From UBA1081 sp045535305 (GTDB taxonomy: Bacteria; Bacillota; Clostridia; Oscillospirales; Acutalibacteraceae): a DNA stretch of 31,650 bases. The DNA is taken from positions 1 to 31,650 of the forward strand of contig JAZSLJ010000037.1 in NCBI GenBank assembly GCA_045535305.1, given 5' to 3'. Below, one piece after another: positions 23,492 through 30,432 of the stretch. The translations under genes were made by a program, and so were the position numbers. Below the pieces are notes generated by a model. That model did no database searches, was not told the DNA's origin, and worked only from the letters and a program-made list of their open reading frames with translations. The stretch's first letter is position 1. Each line of letters starts with the position of its first letter.

Positions 23492-23926
23492 ATGAGTAAG
23501 AATTTTAAATCAGTCATCTGTTGTGTACTTACACTTCTTCTGGTTGCAGGCACTATCGTGTTTGTTTTTGCAGGCAACGACGGCTCAAAAATCGGTGAAT
23601 CAGAAACAGCTTCAGAGTTTGAGTCTGAAATTGCTTCAGATGTAAATGACGGTGAGGAAGCAACCGACGAGGCAGAAACCGGTGAGGCAGAAAGTGAACC
23701 TGTTTTGGATACCGCAATTCTTGGCGATATAGACCGCAACGGTATTATTACTGCAGGCGATGCAAGAAGCGCTCTTCGTTTTGCCGCTTCTCTTGATGAG
23801 TACACAGCCGAACAGTTTAAGCTTGCAAATGTTAACGGTGATGACAGACTTACTGCTGCTGATGCTAGAGATATTCTCAGAGTTGCAGCGGGACTCGAAC
23901 CCATGTTCTCAACAATCGTACTTTAA
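23492..23926 (+). CDS. Small secreted protein that is essentially an acidic linker plus dockerin
   Basis: A 144-residue protein. A signal peptide (1-27, ending FAG) is followed by about 45 residues of Glu/Asp/Ser/Thr-rich linker and a dockerin (about 77-138) with repeats GDIDRNGIITAGDAR and ANVNGDDRLTAADAR. In the first loop the third ligand is Asp rather than Asn, and the second loop reads DDRLTAAD, so calcium binding is plausible but not canonical. No other domain fits into the length. The start is fixed by AAGGAGG. It has its own promoter and a strong terminator. A dockerin with almost no cargo could act as a competitor, plug or regulatory ligand for a cohesin, or bridge partners by its acidic linker; this is inference. 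Confidence 0.82.
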   Translation: MSKNFKSVICCVLTLLLVAGTIVFVFAGNDGSKIGESETASEFESEIASDVNDGEEATDEAETGEAESEPVLDTAILGDIDRNGIITAGDARSALRFAASLDEYTAEQFKLANVNGDDRLTAADARDILRVAAGLEPMFSTIVL

Positions 23927-23947
23927 TCGGCAAATTCAATTATCATG

Positions 23948-23977
23948 CAGGGCAGAATTATCTGTCCTGTTTTTTTT
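23948..23977 (+). terminator. Terminator of the small dockerin gene
   Basis: Stem CAGGGCAGA (23948-23956) with TCTGTCCTG (23961-23969, one G-U pair), ATTA loop, then eight T. The second 204-bp element begins ten bases later. Confidence 0.85.
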
Positions 23978-23987
23978 GTAAAAGGGA

Positions 23988-24191
23988 AACAATAATTTAG
24001 CAGTATGTTGATGGTATATCGTAGGGGCGTTAACCTAACGCCCGATTTGCCGTAAGGCAAATAACGGTGGAACACCGTTACAATTTGCACAAATATCTAT
24101 TTAAATGCCTGGTGGCATTTCGTGCTTCGCACGCGGGCGATAGATTATCGCCCCTACAATTATCAATTTAATTCTCCGCTAAATTATTGTT
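23988..24191. repeat. MITE-like element, 204-bp type (copy 2)
   Basis: Ends AACAATAATTTAG (23988-24000) and CTAAATTATTGTT (24179-24191), perfectly inverted; flanks GA (23986-23987, likely a mutated TA) and TA (24192-24193). It has the same length and order of six hairpins as 8608-8811, with roughly a dozen substitutions by eye. The fifth hairpin reads CGTGC-TTC-GCACG here and CTTGC-TTC-GCAAG in the other copy, a compensatory pair change. It is in the same orientation as the copy at 8608, about 15.4 kb away. Confidence 0.9.
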
Positions 24192-25501
24192 TAGATTTCA
24201 TTATATTTCTTTATCCACTCAATAACCTGTTGTCTGTCGTACTTTTTGGGGATTTGTTCAAGAGTCGTTTTTATTGTGTTGTACTTAGATAAAACTATTG
24301 CGGCATTTGTCAGCTTAGACAGTTTCGGTAATGCTTTTATGGCTTTCTGTAAAATGTATAACATATTAAAATTTCCGTCTGCACCGAGATATATGTCTTT
24401 CTGGCTCAAAAGCTCTTTTTCAAAAGCATAATCTATATCATCAGCGGTGATTTGCGTAGCCAACTCACGCAGTTTATCTGTAATTACAAGGTTGTTGCCG
24501 ATTTTAGTGAAATAATTGTATTGGTATTTCCATAGTGTTTCTGCAGTAAAAAGCATTTTTGCATCGTCAATTATTGCATCTGCAAGGAGTTTACCTGCCC
24601 TTATACTGTTAGCAATCCCCGATCCCATAATGGGAATGGTCATAGATGCGCAGTCGCCTATGGCGGCATAGCCGTCGGCGACCAATACGGGCAGTGTTCT
24701 GCCTAACGGGATTCTCTCAACGCTCCCTCCACGGATAATTTCATCTCCGATTGAAGGATTTTCTGCTTTTATGTCCTGTAATGCAGATTGAATGTCCTCG
24801 TCCGATAATTTTTCGCCAAAAAGCCCTATGAGTATATCAAAGTGATTTTCGTGAGCTATTACCCATGAAATGCCGGGTTTTCTCATATGAAAAAGATATA
24901 CCATGTAGGGTTTTGGCGGATTTTCGGGTGCAATACGCTGAAAATATGCTCTGTAAACCGTAAAAATGCTTTTTTCGGGCATATCGTTTTGTATCATAAA
25001 TTTTTTTGGAATCAGATTTCTTACAGGGGAGTCAATTCCTGCGGAATCTATCACAAGGTCTGCAAAAACGGCAATATTTTTGTTGCCGTCGGTAATTGTA
25101 ATGCCGTTTATGCGGTCATTTCCTGCGACAACGCCCGAAACCTCAACTCCGAATTTAAGCTTTGCACCCTTTGATTCTGCATAGCTTATAAGATAGGATG
25201 CAAGATATTTTCTGTATACGGAGCAATTTGTGCCGTCATTGGTGTCGGGAACGGCGATTCTTACAGTTTTTGCAGGGTTCGTGAATGCAAGGGGAAATGA
25301 ACGTTTACAGCTGTCTTGGGGCGGTCTTGGTATGCCTGCATCGTCAAAACTGTTGATTCTGAATGTATCATGCCAGTCAAATCCCAGACAATCACGTTTT
25401 TTCTTTTCATATACCGTTACATCAAAGCCGTTTTCTGCAAGAATTGATGCGGCAACCACCCCGCCGTGCCCCGCACCTGCTACAATAATTTTTTTCTTCA
25501 A
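24191..25501 (-). CDS. FAD-dependent NAD(P)/FAD oxidoreductase (geranylgeranyl-reductase-like)
   Basis: A 436-residue flavoprotein. I place the start at TTG 25501 because GGAGTG lies seven bases upstream and the FAD-binding motif starts at once: KKKIIVAGAGHGGVVAASIL (GxGxxG, residues 2-21), followed by the acidic residue after the second strand (YEKKK). The second FAD motif, AAIGDCASMTIPIMGSGIA (about 285-303, pattern GDAA...P..G.GI), is clear. The overall layout is that of the p-hydroxybenzoate-hydroxylase fold as in geranylgeranyl reductases and related oxidoreductases; the substrate is unknown. A helical C-terminal region of about 110 residues follows. The stop codon TAA (24193-24191) is formed by the TA flank and first base of the 204-bp element. 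It is divergent from the symporter gene. Confidence 0.75.
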   Translation of the reverse strand: MKKKIIVAGAGHGGVVAASILAENGFDVTVYEKKKRDCLGFDWHDTFRINSFDDAGIPRPPQDSCKRSFPLAFTNPAKTVRIAVPDTNDGTNCSVYRKYLASYLISYAESKGAKLKFGVEVSGVVAGNDRINGITITDGNKNIAVFADLVIDSAGIDSPVRNLIPKKFMIQNDMPEKSIFTVYRAYFQRIAPENPPKPYMVYLFHMRKPGISWVIAHENHFDILIGLFGEKLSDEDIQSALQDIKAENPSIGDEIIRGGSVERIPLGRTLPVLVADGYAAIGDCASMTIPIMGSGIANSIRAGKLLADAIIDDAKMLFTAETLWKYQYNYFTKIGNNLVITDKLRELATQITADDIDYAFEKELLSQKDIYLGADGNFNMLYILQKAIKALPKLSKLTNAAIVLSKYNTIKTTLEQIPKKYDRQQVIEWIKKYNEI

Positions 25502-25595
25502 AATATACACTCCGATTGCTGTTTTTTTCGTGAGAATCAACAAAAGTTCTGTCTATAAATTTAACAAAAAAACAGCGTTGTATTCACAATTATTG

Positions 25596-25624
25596 TTGCA
25601 ATTTAAGAAAATGTATGCTATAAT
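25596..25624 (+). promoter_or_regulatory. Sigma-A promoter of the GPH symporter gene
   Basis: TTGCAA (25596-25601), a 17-base spacer and TATAAT (25619-25624), about 32 bases before the TTG start. I could not identify a convincing promoter for the divergent oxidoreductase in the same gap. Confidence 0.75.
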
Positions 25625-25655
25625 GTGGATATTGCTATGGAGAGGAGTTGTTATT

Positions 25656-27227
25656 TTGGCTGATAATAATACTCAGACACAGGTAGAACAGCTTAATACC
25701 GATTATGTCTATGAAAACCGAAGATATGTCGGCAGAAAAGAAACTGTCGGTTTTGTTCTTTGGGATGCAGCTCAAAGTTTTAACATCAATAAATATTCCG
25801 ATCGTTTTATAACAAATATCGTTCAGGTTGACTTGTCTTTACAGATGATTGAACAGACAATCAACGGCGTTTGGGATATTGTAAATGATATTTTTATGGG
25901 TGCTATTGTTGATAGAACCCGTACCCGTTGGGGTAAATTTAAACCCTACCTTCTTTTACTTGCTATTCCCGGTCTTATCGGTACTTGTCTTTATTGGCTT
26001 TTGCCTCTTATTTTTGAAGGTAAAACTTCAATGGATATGACAAAGTTTATATTTTATGTTCTCCTTGCTTTTGTAAGAGAAGGTATCGGAACATTCCAGA
26101 ATATTGCCCGTAACGGTATGCTGGCAACCATAACGCCGCACCCTGTTGACCGAACGAGACTGATAACGTTGGCAAACTTTGCATCGGGTACATTCGGTGA
26201 AAAATTGCCCGAACAGATTACAACCGTTATTCTTGATATTATCGATAATAATGTATTCAAAACAAAACGAAGCACACTTTATCTTACCACATTCGTTGGT
26301 ATGGGTATATTTACAACAGTACTTTCCAGCGGTATGTCAATGTGGTACTTTATGAACTCGAGAGAACGAGTTATGCAGTCCATTGAAAAACCTGATATTA
26401 TGCAGGGTGTAAAGTCAATTGTCAACAATAAACCCATATTGCTTCTCACACTTTGTGATTTCCTGTCCAGCTTTGGTATAGGCGGCAGTAAGAGTGATTA
26501 TTACATAGACGTTCTTCACCTTGCATCAATGACTATGATTACAGGTATTGCTGCAGCGCCTGTCAGTCCTATTTCATTTGCTTATGTTCCTTGGCTCCGC
26601 AGACATTTTTCAAGTAAATTCCTTTATATTTCCAGCCGTTATATTACCGAAATCCTTAACGTTTTCGTATTCGGTGTAGGTATTGTAGGTATGAACTGGA
26701 AAACAAAGAAGGGCGGTATTTACCAGAGTACGATCGGTATGCTTATCGTAATGAGTATTTACGAGCTTATCTGGACTCTCTTCTACGGCACACGTTCAAT
26801 CATCGGTACAGAAATGTACAACGAATCAATGGACTACTGCGAATGGAAGAACGGTTACCGTACAGAAGCTATGACATCTGTTGCCAAGGATATTGCAACA
26901 AAGGTTTCAGGCAAGGTATCCTCACTTATCAGAACATGGCTCAAAAAGCTTGTTAATTACGACCAGGCTGCTTATGTTTCAGGCAGAGAGCAGACAGACA
27001 GCGTTAAGTTTTATATGTTTGCTATGTTTACAATTATTCCTGCTATTACAGGTTCTTTGGGTATTATCCCCATGCTCTTCTACGATCTTGACGGTAAGAA
27101 GAAAGAGATTATGTATGCAGAGCTTCTTGAAAGACGTGCTGCTCTTCAGAAAGCTGCAGACGAGGGTAACACCGAACTTCTTGCAAATGCAAGTAAAGAA
27201 CAGATTGAAAAAATCGAAAAGCAGTAA
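25656..27227 (+). CDS. GPH-type sugar:cation symporter (MFS superfamily)
   Basis: A 523-residue polytopic membrane protein. The TTG at 25656 is chosen because GAGGAG precedes it by about eight bases and lies behind a good promoter; reading further upstream would run into the antisense strand of the oxidoreductase. The glycoside-pentoside-hexuronide family is indicated by INGVWDIVNDIFMGAIVDRT (about 68-87, pattern D...DP..G...DR) followed by RTRWGKFKPYLL (about 88-99), the classic GPH loop, and by about twelve hydrophobic segments. SIIGTEMYNESMDYCEWKNG (about 380-399) matches the family's later D..E...G..R region. The C-terminal tail of about 40 residues is charged. The substrate is probably a sugar or glycoside carried with sodium or protons; no glycosidase lies directly beside it. 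Confidence 0.8.
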   Translation: MADNNTQTQVEQLNTDYVYENRRYVGRKETVGFVLWDAAQSFNINKYSDRFITNIVQVDLSLQMIEQTINGVWDIVNDIFMGAIVDRTRTRWGKFKPYLLLLAIPGLIGTCLYWLLPLIFEGKTSMDMTKFIFYVLLAFVREGIGTFQNIARNGMLATITPHPVDRTRLITLANFASGTFGEKLPEQITTVILDIIDNNVFKTKRSTLYLTTFVGMGIFTTVLSSGMSMWYFMNSRERVMQSIEKPDIMQGVKSIVNNKPILLLTLCDFLSSFGIGGSKSDYYIDVLHLASMTMITGIAAAPVSPISFAYVPWLRRHFSSKFLYISSRYITEILNVFVFGVGIVGMNWKTKKGGIYQSTIGMLIVMSIYELIWTLFYGTRSIIGTEMYNESMDYCEWKNGYRTEAMTSVAKDIATKVSGKVSSLIRTWLKKLVNYDQAAYVSGREQTDSVKFYMFAMFTIIPAITGSLGIIPMLFYDLDGKKKEIMYAELLERRAALQKAADEGNTELLANASKEQIEKIEKQ

Positions 27228-27237
27228 TTCATATTTC

Positions 27238-27267
27238 AGACGGAGCAGAAATGTTCCGTCTTTTTTT
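27238..27267 (+). terminator. Terminator after the GPH symporter
   Basis: Stem AGACGGA (27238-27244) with TCCGTCT (27255-27261) followed by T to 27267. Confidence 0.75.
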
Positions 27268-27278
27268 ATTTAAATTTG

Positions 27279-27306
27279 TTGACTTATTAAAAAATAGGTC
27301 TATAAT
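27279..27306 (+). promoter_or_regulatory. Sigma-A promoter of the Mrp redox operon
   Basis: TTGACT (27279-27284), a 16-base spacer and TATAAT (27301-27306). The GGAGG ribosome site and ATG at 27341 follow. Confidence 0.7.
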
Positions 27307-27340
27307 AGATATAATGATTAATATTTGGAGGAATAATATA

Positions 27341-28162
27341 ATGAGTGAATGTACACATGATTGCAGCTCTTGCAGTGCAAACTGTTCGGAACGCAAAAAT
27401 GCTATTGAACATGAAAAATTACATGAGTTAAGTTCTGTAAAAAAAGTTATCGGTGTTGTAAGCGGTAAAGGCGGCGTAGGTAAGTCCCTTGTTACATCTA
27501 TGATGGCTGTAACACTTAACCGCCGTGGACTTAAAACTGCAGTTCTTGATGCTGATATTACAGGCCCGTCAATCCCGCAGGCATTCGGTATACACGAAAG
27601 AGCTACCGGTTCAGCAACAGAGCTTTATCCTGCAGTTACAAAAACCGGTATTGATATTATGTCGCTTAACCTTCTTCTTGAAAATGAAACTGATCCCGTT
27701 GTATGGAGAGGTCCCGTTATCGCAGGCGTTGTAAAGCAGTTCTGGACAGACGTTGTCTGGAAAGATGTTGACTATATGTTTGTTGATATGCCTCCCGGAA
27801 CAGGCGACGTACCTCTTACCGTATTCCAGAGCATTCCCGTTGACGGAATTATCATTGTTACATCACCGCAAGACCTTGTTTCAATGATTGTTACAAAGGC
27901 CGTAAATATGGCAAAGCTTATGAATATTCCCGTTCTCGGCATTGTTGAGAATATGTCATATTTTGAATGTAATGAATGCGGCAAAAAGCACTTTATTTTC
28001 GCCGAGAGCAATCTTGAAAGAATTGCGGCGGCAAATGAAATACCTCAGATTGCAAGAATCCCCATTGACCCCGATTTTGCAAATCAGGTTGACAGAGGTC
28101 TTATTGAGCTTTTTGAGGGCGATTGGCTTGAAAAGATGGCTGACACCGTGGAGAACGCATAA
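27341..28162 (+). CDS. mrp: Mrp/NBP35-type iron-sulfur cluster carrier ATPase
   Basis: A 273-residue P-loop ATPase of the Mrp/NBP35 family that carries iron-sulfur clusters to target proteins. The deviant Walker A, VSGKGGVGKS (about 40-49), DADITGPSIPQAFG (about 67-80) and DMPPGTGD (about 148-155) are diagnostic. The C-terminal CNECG (about 208-212) is the CxxC that bridges a cluster at the dimer interface. The N-terminus has four cysteines (C4, C8, C11, C15) in place of the DUF59 domain found in many bacterial Mrp proteins, more like the NBP35 branch. The start at ATG 27341 is set by GGAGG nine bases upstream. Its stop overlaps the next start (TAATG), tying it to two further redox genes. Confidence 0.9.
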   Translation: MSECTHDCSSCSANCSERKNAIEHEKLHELSSVKKVIGVVSGKGGVGKSLVTSMMAVTLNRRGLKTAVLDADITGPSIPQAFGIHERATGSATELYPAVTKTGIDIMSLNLLLENETDPVVWRGPVIAGVVKQFWTDVVWKDVDYMFVDMPPGTGDVPLTVFQSIPVDGIIIVTSPQDLVSMIVTKAVNMAKLMNIPVLGIVENMSYFECNECGKKHFIFAESNLERIAAANEIPQIARIPIDPDFANQVDRGLIELFEGDWLEKMADTVENA

Positions 28163-28608
28163 TGAATAGGCGTGAAAAAGCGATGGCTCTGTTTGAACAG
28201 GGATATAACTGCTCACAGGCTGTTGCGGGTGCATTCTGCGATAAAACGAACATTGATTTTGATACGATGATGCGTCTTGCATCTGTTTTTGGCGGCGGTA
28301 TGGGCAGACTTCGTGAGGTCTGCGGAGCTGTCAGCGGTATGTTTATAATCACAGGTCTGCTTTACGGCTACGACAGTCCCAAAGATGTTGAAGCAAAAAA
28401 ACATCTTTATTCCCAGGTGCAGGCTCTTGCAAATGACTTTAAAGTGAAGAACGGCAGTTATGTTTGCAGAGAGCTTCTTGGGTTGGATATAAAAGGTGCG
28501 GACAGTCCCGTTCCCGAGGCAAGAACGGCTCAGTATTATAAAAAACGTCCCTGCAAGGAGCTTGTAGGCGATGCGGCTGATATTCTTGATAAATTTTTAA
28601 AGGAGTAA
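28162..28608 (+). CDS. C_GCAxxG_C_C family redox protein
   Basis: A 148-residue protein of the family named after its cysteine pattern. GYNCSQAVAGAFC (about 14-26) has the first cysteine, EVCGAVSGMFI (about 52-62) the GCAxxG-like core (here CGAVSG), CRELLG (about 102-107) the next cysteine, and RPCKELV (about 130-136) the last one. The family is thought to be redox-active, and some members bind metals; the biochemical role is not established. Its start overlaps the mrp stop by one base and thioredoxin follows after four bases, so the three are almost surely co-expressed, which supports a thiol or iron-sulfur function. Length is typical. Confidence 0.85.
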   Translation: MNRREKAMALFEQGYNCSQAVAGAFCDKTNIDFDTMMRLASVFGGGMGRLREVCGAVSGMFIITGLLYGYDSPKDVEAKKHLYSQVQALANDFKVKNGSYVCRELLGLDIKGADSPVPEARTAQYYKKRPCKELVGDAADILDKFLKE

Positions 28609-28612
28609 AATT

Positions 28613-28918
28613 ATGGCAGTTGTAAAAGTTACAATGGATAATTTTGAAAACGAGGTTCTTAACTCTGATAAGAAAGTTCTTGTTGATTTCTGGGCATCAT
28701 GGTGCGGTCCTTGTATGATGATTGCTCCCGTGATTGACGAAATTTCCGAGGAGAGAGCAGACATAAAAGTCTGCAAAGTCAATGTTGATGAAGAACCTGC
28801 ACTTGCACAGGCTTTCGGTATAGAGAGCATACCTTCCTTGTTTGTTGTTGAGAACGGCGAGGTTGTAAATCATATAGCGGGTGCTGTTCCCAAAGCAACA
28901 ATTCTGAATTTATTATAA
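28613..28918 (+). CDS. trxA: Thioredoxin
   Basis: A 101-residue thioredoxin with the active site WCGPC (about 31-35) in FWASWCGPCMMIAPVIDE, the buried Asp of LVDFWA, and the cis-proline of SIPSLFVVENG (about 73-83). It reduces disulfides in cytoplasmic proteins and could serve the neighbouring cysteine-rich proteins. The C-terminal helix is slightly shorter than in E. coli thioredoxin. AAAGGAG precedes the ATG. The gene is the last of the Mrp operon and ends four bases before a strong terminator. The gene symbol is generic; other thioredoxins may exist in the genome. Confidence 0.93.
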   Translation: MAVVKVTMDNFENEVLNSDKKVLVDFWASWCGPCMMIAPVIDEISEERADIKVCKVNVDEEPALAQAFGIESIPSLFVVENGEVVNHIAGAVPKATILNLL

Positions 28919-28921
28919 TAT

Positions 28922-28952
28922 AAGAGGACTGATTTAAAATCAGTCCTCTTTT
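28922..28952 (+). terminator. Strong terminator of the Mrp-thioredoxin operon
   Basis: AAGAGGACTGAT (28922-28933) pairs with ATCAGTCCTCTT (28939-28950), 12 bp, and ends in T residues. The stem is also flanked by A residues on its left, so it may work in both directions between the convergent genes. Confidence 0.85.
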
Positions 28953-28971
28953 GTCTTTAATGAAATAGATA

Positions 28972-29009
28972 AACAATAATTTATAGGCTCACTCCTATAA
29001 ATTATTGTT
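28972..29009. repeat. Minimal 38-bp element: the shared inverted ends alone
   Basis: AACAATAATTTATAGG (28972-28987) and CCTATAAATTATTGTT (28994-29009) form a perfect 16-bp inverted repeat with a six-base loop CTCACT, flanked by TA on both sides (28970-28971 and 29010-29011). It has the same ends as the 135- and 204-bp elements but no core. It lies between convergent genes, and its right end encodes the last two residues and the stop of the minus-strand permease gene. Confidence 0.85.
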
Positions 29010-30432
29010 TAATTTTTTCTGCAAATTTCTTTCCCAATTCGCGCATTTCAAGTACGATGTCGCCTTGTGGTACAAAATAGCATCCGCGTTTTGAAAGCAC
29101 TTTGTATTCAACCTCACGCAGTCCCATTACTACAAGTCCGCCGACAAAACCGCTAACAAGAATTATAAAGAACAGTGGCAGACGGCAGGTAAGAAAATCG
29201 CCTGAACGAAGGGGAAGTGTGAAGCTCATAAATATTTCGCCCTGTTCAAAAAGCTCGGCATAAGTGTAATCAACTGCACCGTATGTAAAGTTGCCCGTTG
29301 TGTATTTTGGTAATGAACCGTCTGTGTAAGCGGTGTTAACAATACCGAAAAGTGCGGTTATTACTCCGCCGAATGCAGAGCCTGCCATAAGTCCGGGAAT
29401 CATCGTAAAGGGGCTTCTCATAGCAAGTGGCATTGAGGGTGCAACGGTGAGCTTGATGTTTTCAAAAAATGCGTTGATTGGCCCTGTCGTTGCAAAATTG
29501 AAATCGTCTGTATTTGTTTTACCGCCTTTTTTGAATATCTTACAGCAGAGCATACCGAAGAATGCAGTCCAGCCTACTGTTATGAAACAAACGGAGTAGA
29601 TTGTGATAAGCTGAGCGTTGCCTGTTGTGAGATATGCAGTTGTTGCAACGGAGAATGCGGCAAGGGAAACAGGCCCGATAAGGTCAAAACCGACCATAAG
29701 TCCCATAACAAGTGCGGCAACGATAACGTTGCTCTGTGAAAGAGTGGTGAGGACACCTTTAAGACCCTCTGAAATTGCGGCAAAGGGCACTTCGATGCCG
29801 TATTTGATAAGAATGAATGTGAGCGCACAGCAAGCTACGGGGATAATCAGCACAAGCACGATAAGGTCAACGCCCTCTGCAATCTCGATACCTTTGATTG
29901 TGTCGGGAATAAGCTTGATTTTCTTTCTTAATTTACCAAGCAGATTATCAATACCTCTGCCAATGGGATTTTTAGCTTCAGTCCAGCCTGCGTAGAGCAG
30001 TTTTATAAGTAATGACAGCATTACCGCCATTATAAGATAACCCATATATCCGATTGATGTGGCATCAGCATAGTTTGAGGGGGTTGCAAAGAAGCAGTTG
30101 TACATTTTCTCCGCACTAACGGATGCACTTGTGAAATGGCAGAAATACACCGAAAGTGCAAGGGACGGAGCTAAAGCAGGTAAGCCTGCAATCAGATATG
30201 AAAGCACCATAACAAGAGCAACGAAGAAAAAGTCAGTTGCCCAGAACAGAATAAACCATAAAGTAGGCTCATTTGCCGCACCTGTTGCGCCGAGTATATG
30301 ATATGTGCCGAAAATGTTCTGAATAACAAAGAAAAATCCTGCGCCCAATGCTCCGAAAAGCTGAATTATGAACATAATTGATGTTGCGCGGTAGATTTTC
30401 TCTTTAGTGTCGAGATAAAGCTTTTTAACCAT
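29002..30432 (-). CDS. Fructose-PTS-EIIC-like membrane permease without EIIA/EIIB
   Basis: A 476-residue protein with about ten hydrophobic segments. Two stretches match fructose-type PTS EIIC domains: LMVGFDLIGPVSLAAFSVA (about 240-258, family MMAFDMGGPVNKAAY) and PSMPLAMRSPFTMIPGLMAGSAFGG (about 331-355, residues quoted as two joined family blocks: PFAAADPLRVIP and GSA). The conserved ITEGA motif that normally precedes PFA is absent (LTVAPSMPLA instead). EIIA and EIIB domains, which pass the phosphate, are neither fused nor adjacent, so it may transport without phosphorylation or borrow an EIIB from elsewhere. The ATG overlaps the GH2 stop by eight bases (ribosome site AAAGGA), so the two are coupled. 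The last residues K-Q and the stop come from the repeat element. Confidence 0.65.
   Translation of the reverse strand: MVKKLYLDTKEKIYRATSIMFIIQLFGALGAGFFFVIQNIFGTYHILGATGAANEPTLWFILFWATDFFFVALVMVLSYLIAGLPALAPSLALSVYFCHFTSASVSAEKMYNCFFATPSNYADATSIGYMGYLIMAVMLSLLIKLLYAGWTEAKNPIGRGIDNLLGKLRKKIKLIPDTIKGIEIAEGVDLIVLVLIIPVACCALTFILIKYGIEVPFAAISEGLKGVLTTLSQSNVIVAALVMGLMVGFDLIGPVSLAAFSVATTAYLTTGNAQLITIYSVCFITVGWTAFFGMLCCKIFKKGGKTNTDDFNFATTGPINAFFENIKLTVAPSMPLAMRSPFTMIPGLMAGSAFGGVITALFGIVNTAYTDGSLPKYTTGNFTYGAVDYTYAELFEQGEIFMSFTLPLRSGDFLTCRLPLFFIILVSGFVGGLVVMGLREVEYKVLSKRGCYFVPQGDIVLEMRELGKKFAEKIKQ

Noticed and set aside
25586..25595. AATTATTGTT, matching the inner part of the shared element end
   Set aside because: Only ten AT-rich bases match, with no partner inverted repeat nearby and no TA flank, so it is most likely chance.
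25230..25655. Reading frame of the GPH symporter extends about 142 codons upstream, to 25230
   Set aside because: That stretch is antisense to the FAD oxidoreductase, whose two FAD motifs are clear, and lies upstream of the symporter promoter at 25596-25624. The TTG at 25656 with GAGGAG is a better start.
28779..28976. Minus-strand frame antisense to thioredoxin
   Set aside because: It is the accidental continuation of the EIIC-like frame seen if the 38-bp element is removed. It has no ribosome site and runs through the terminator stem.
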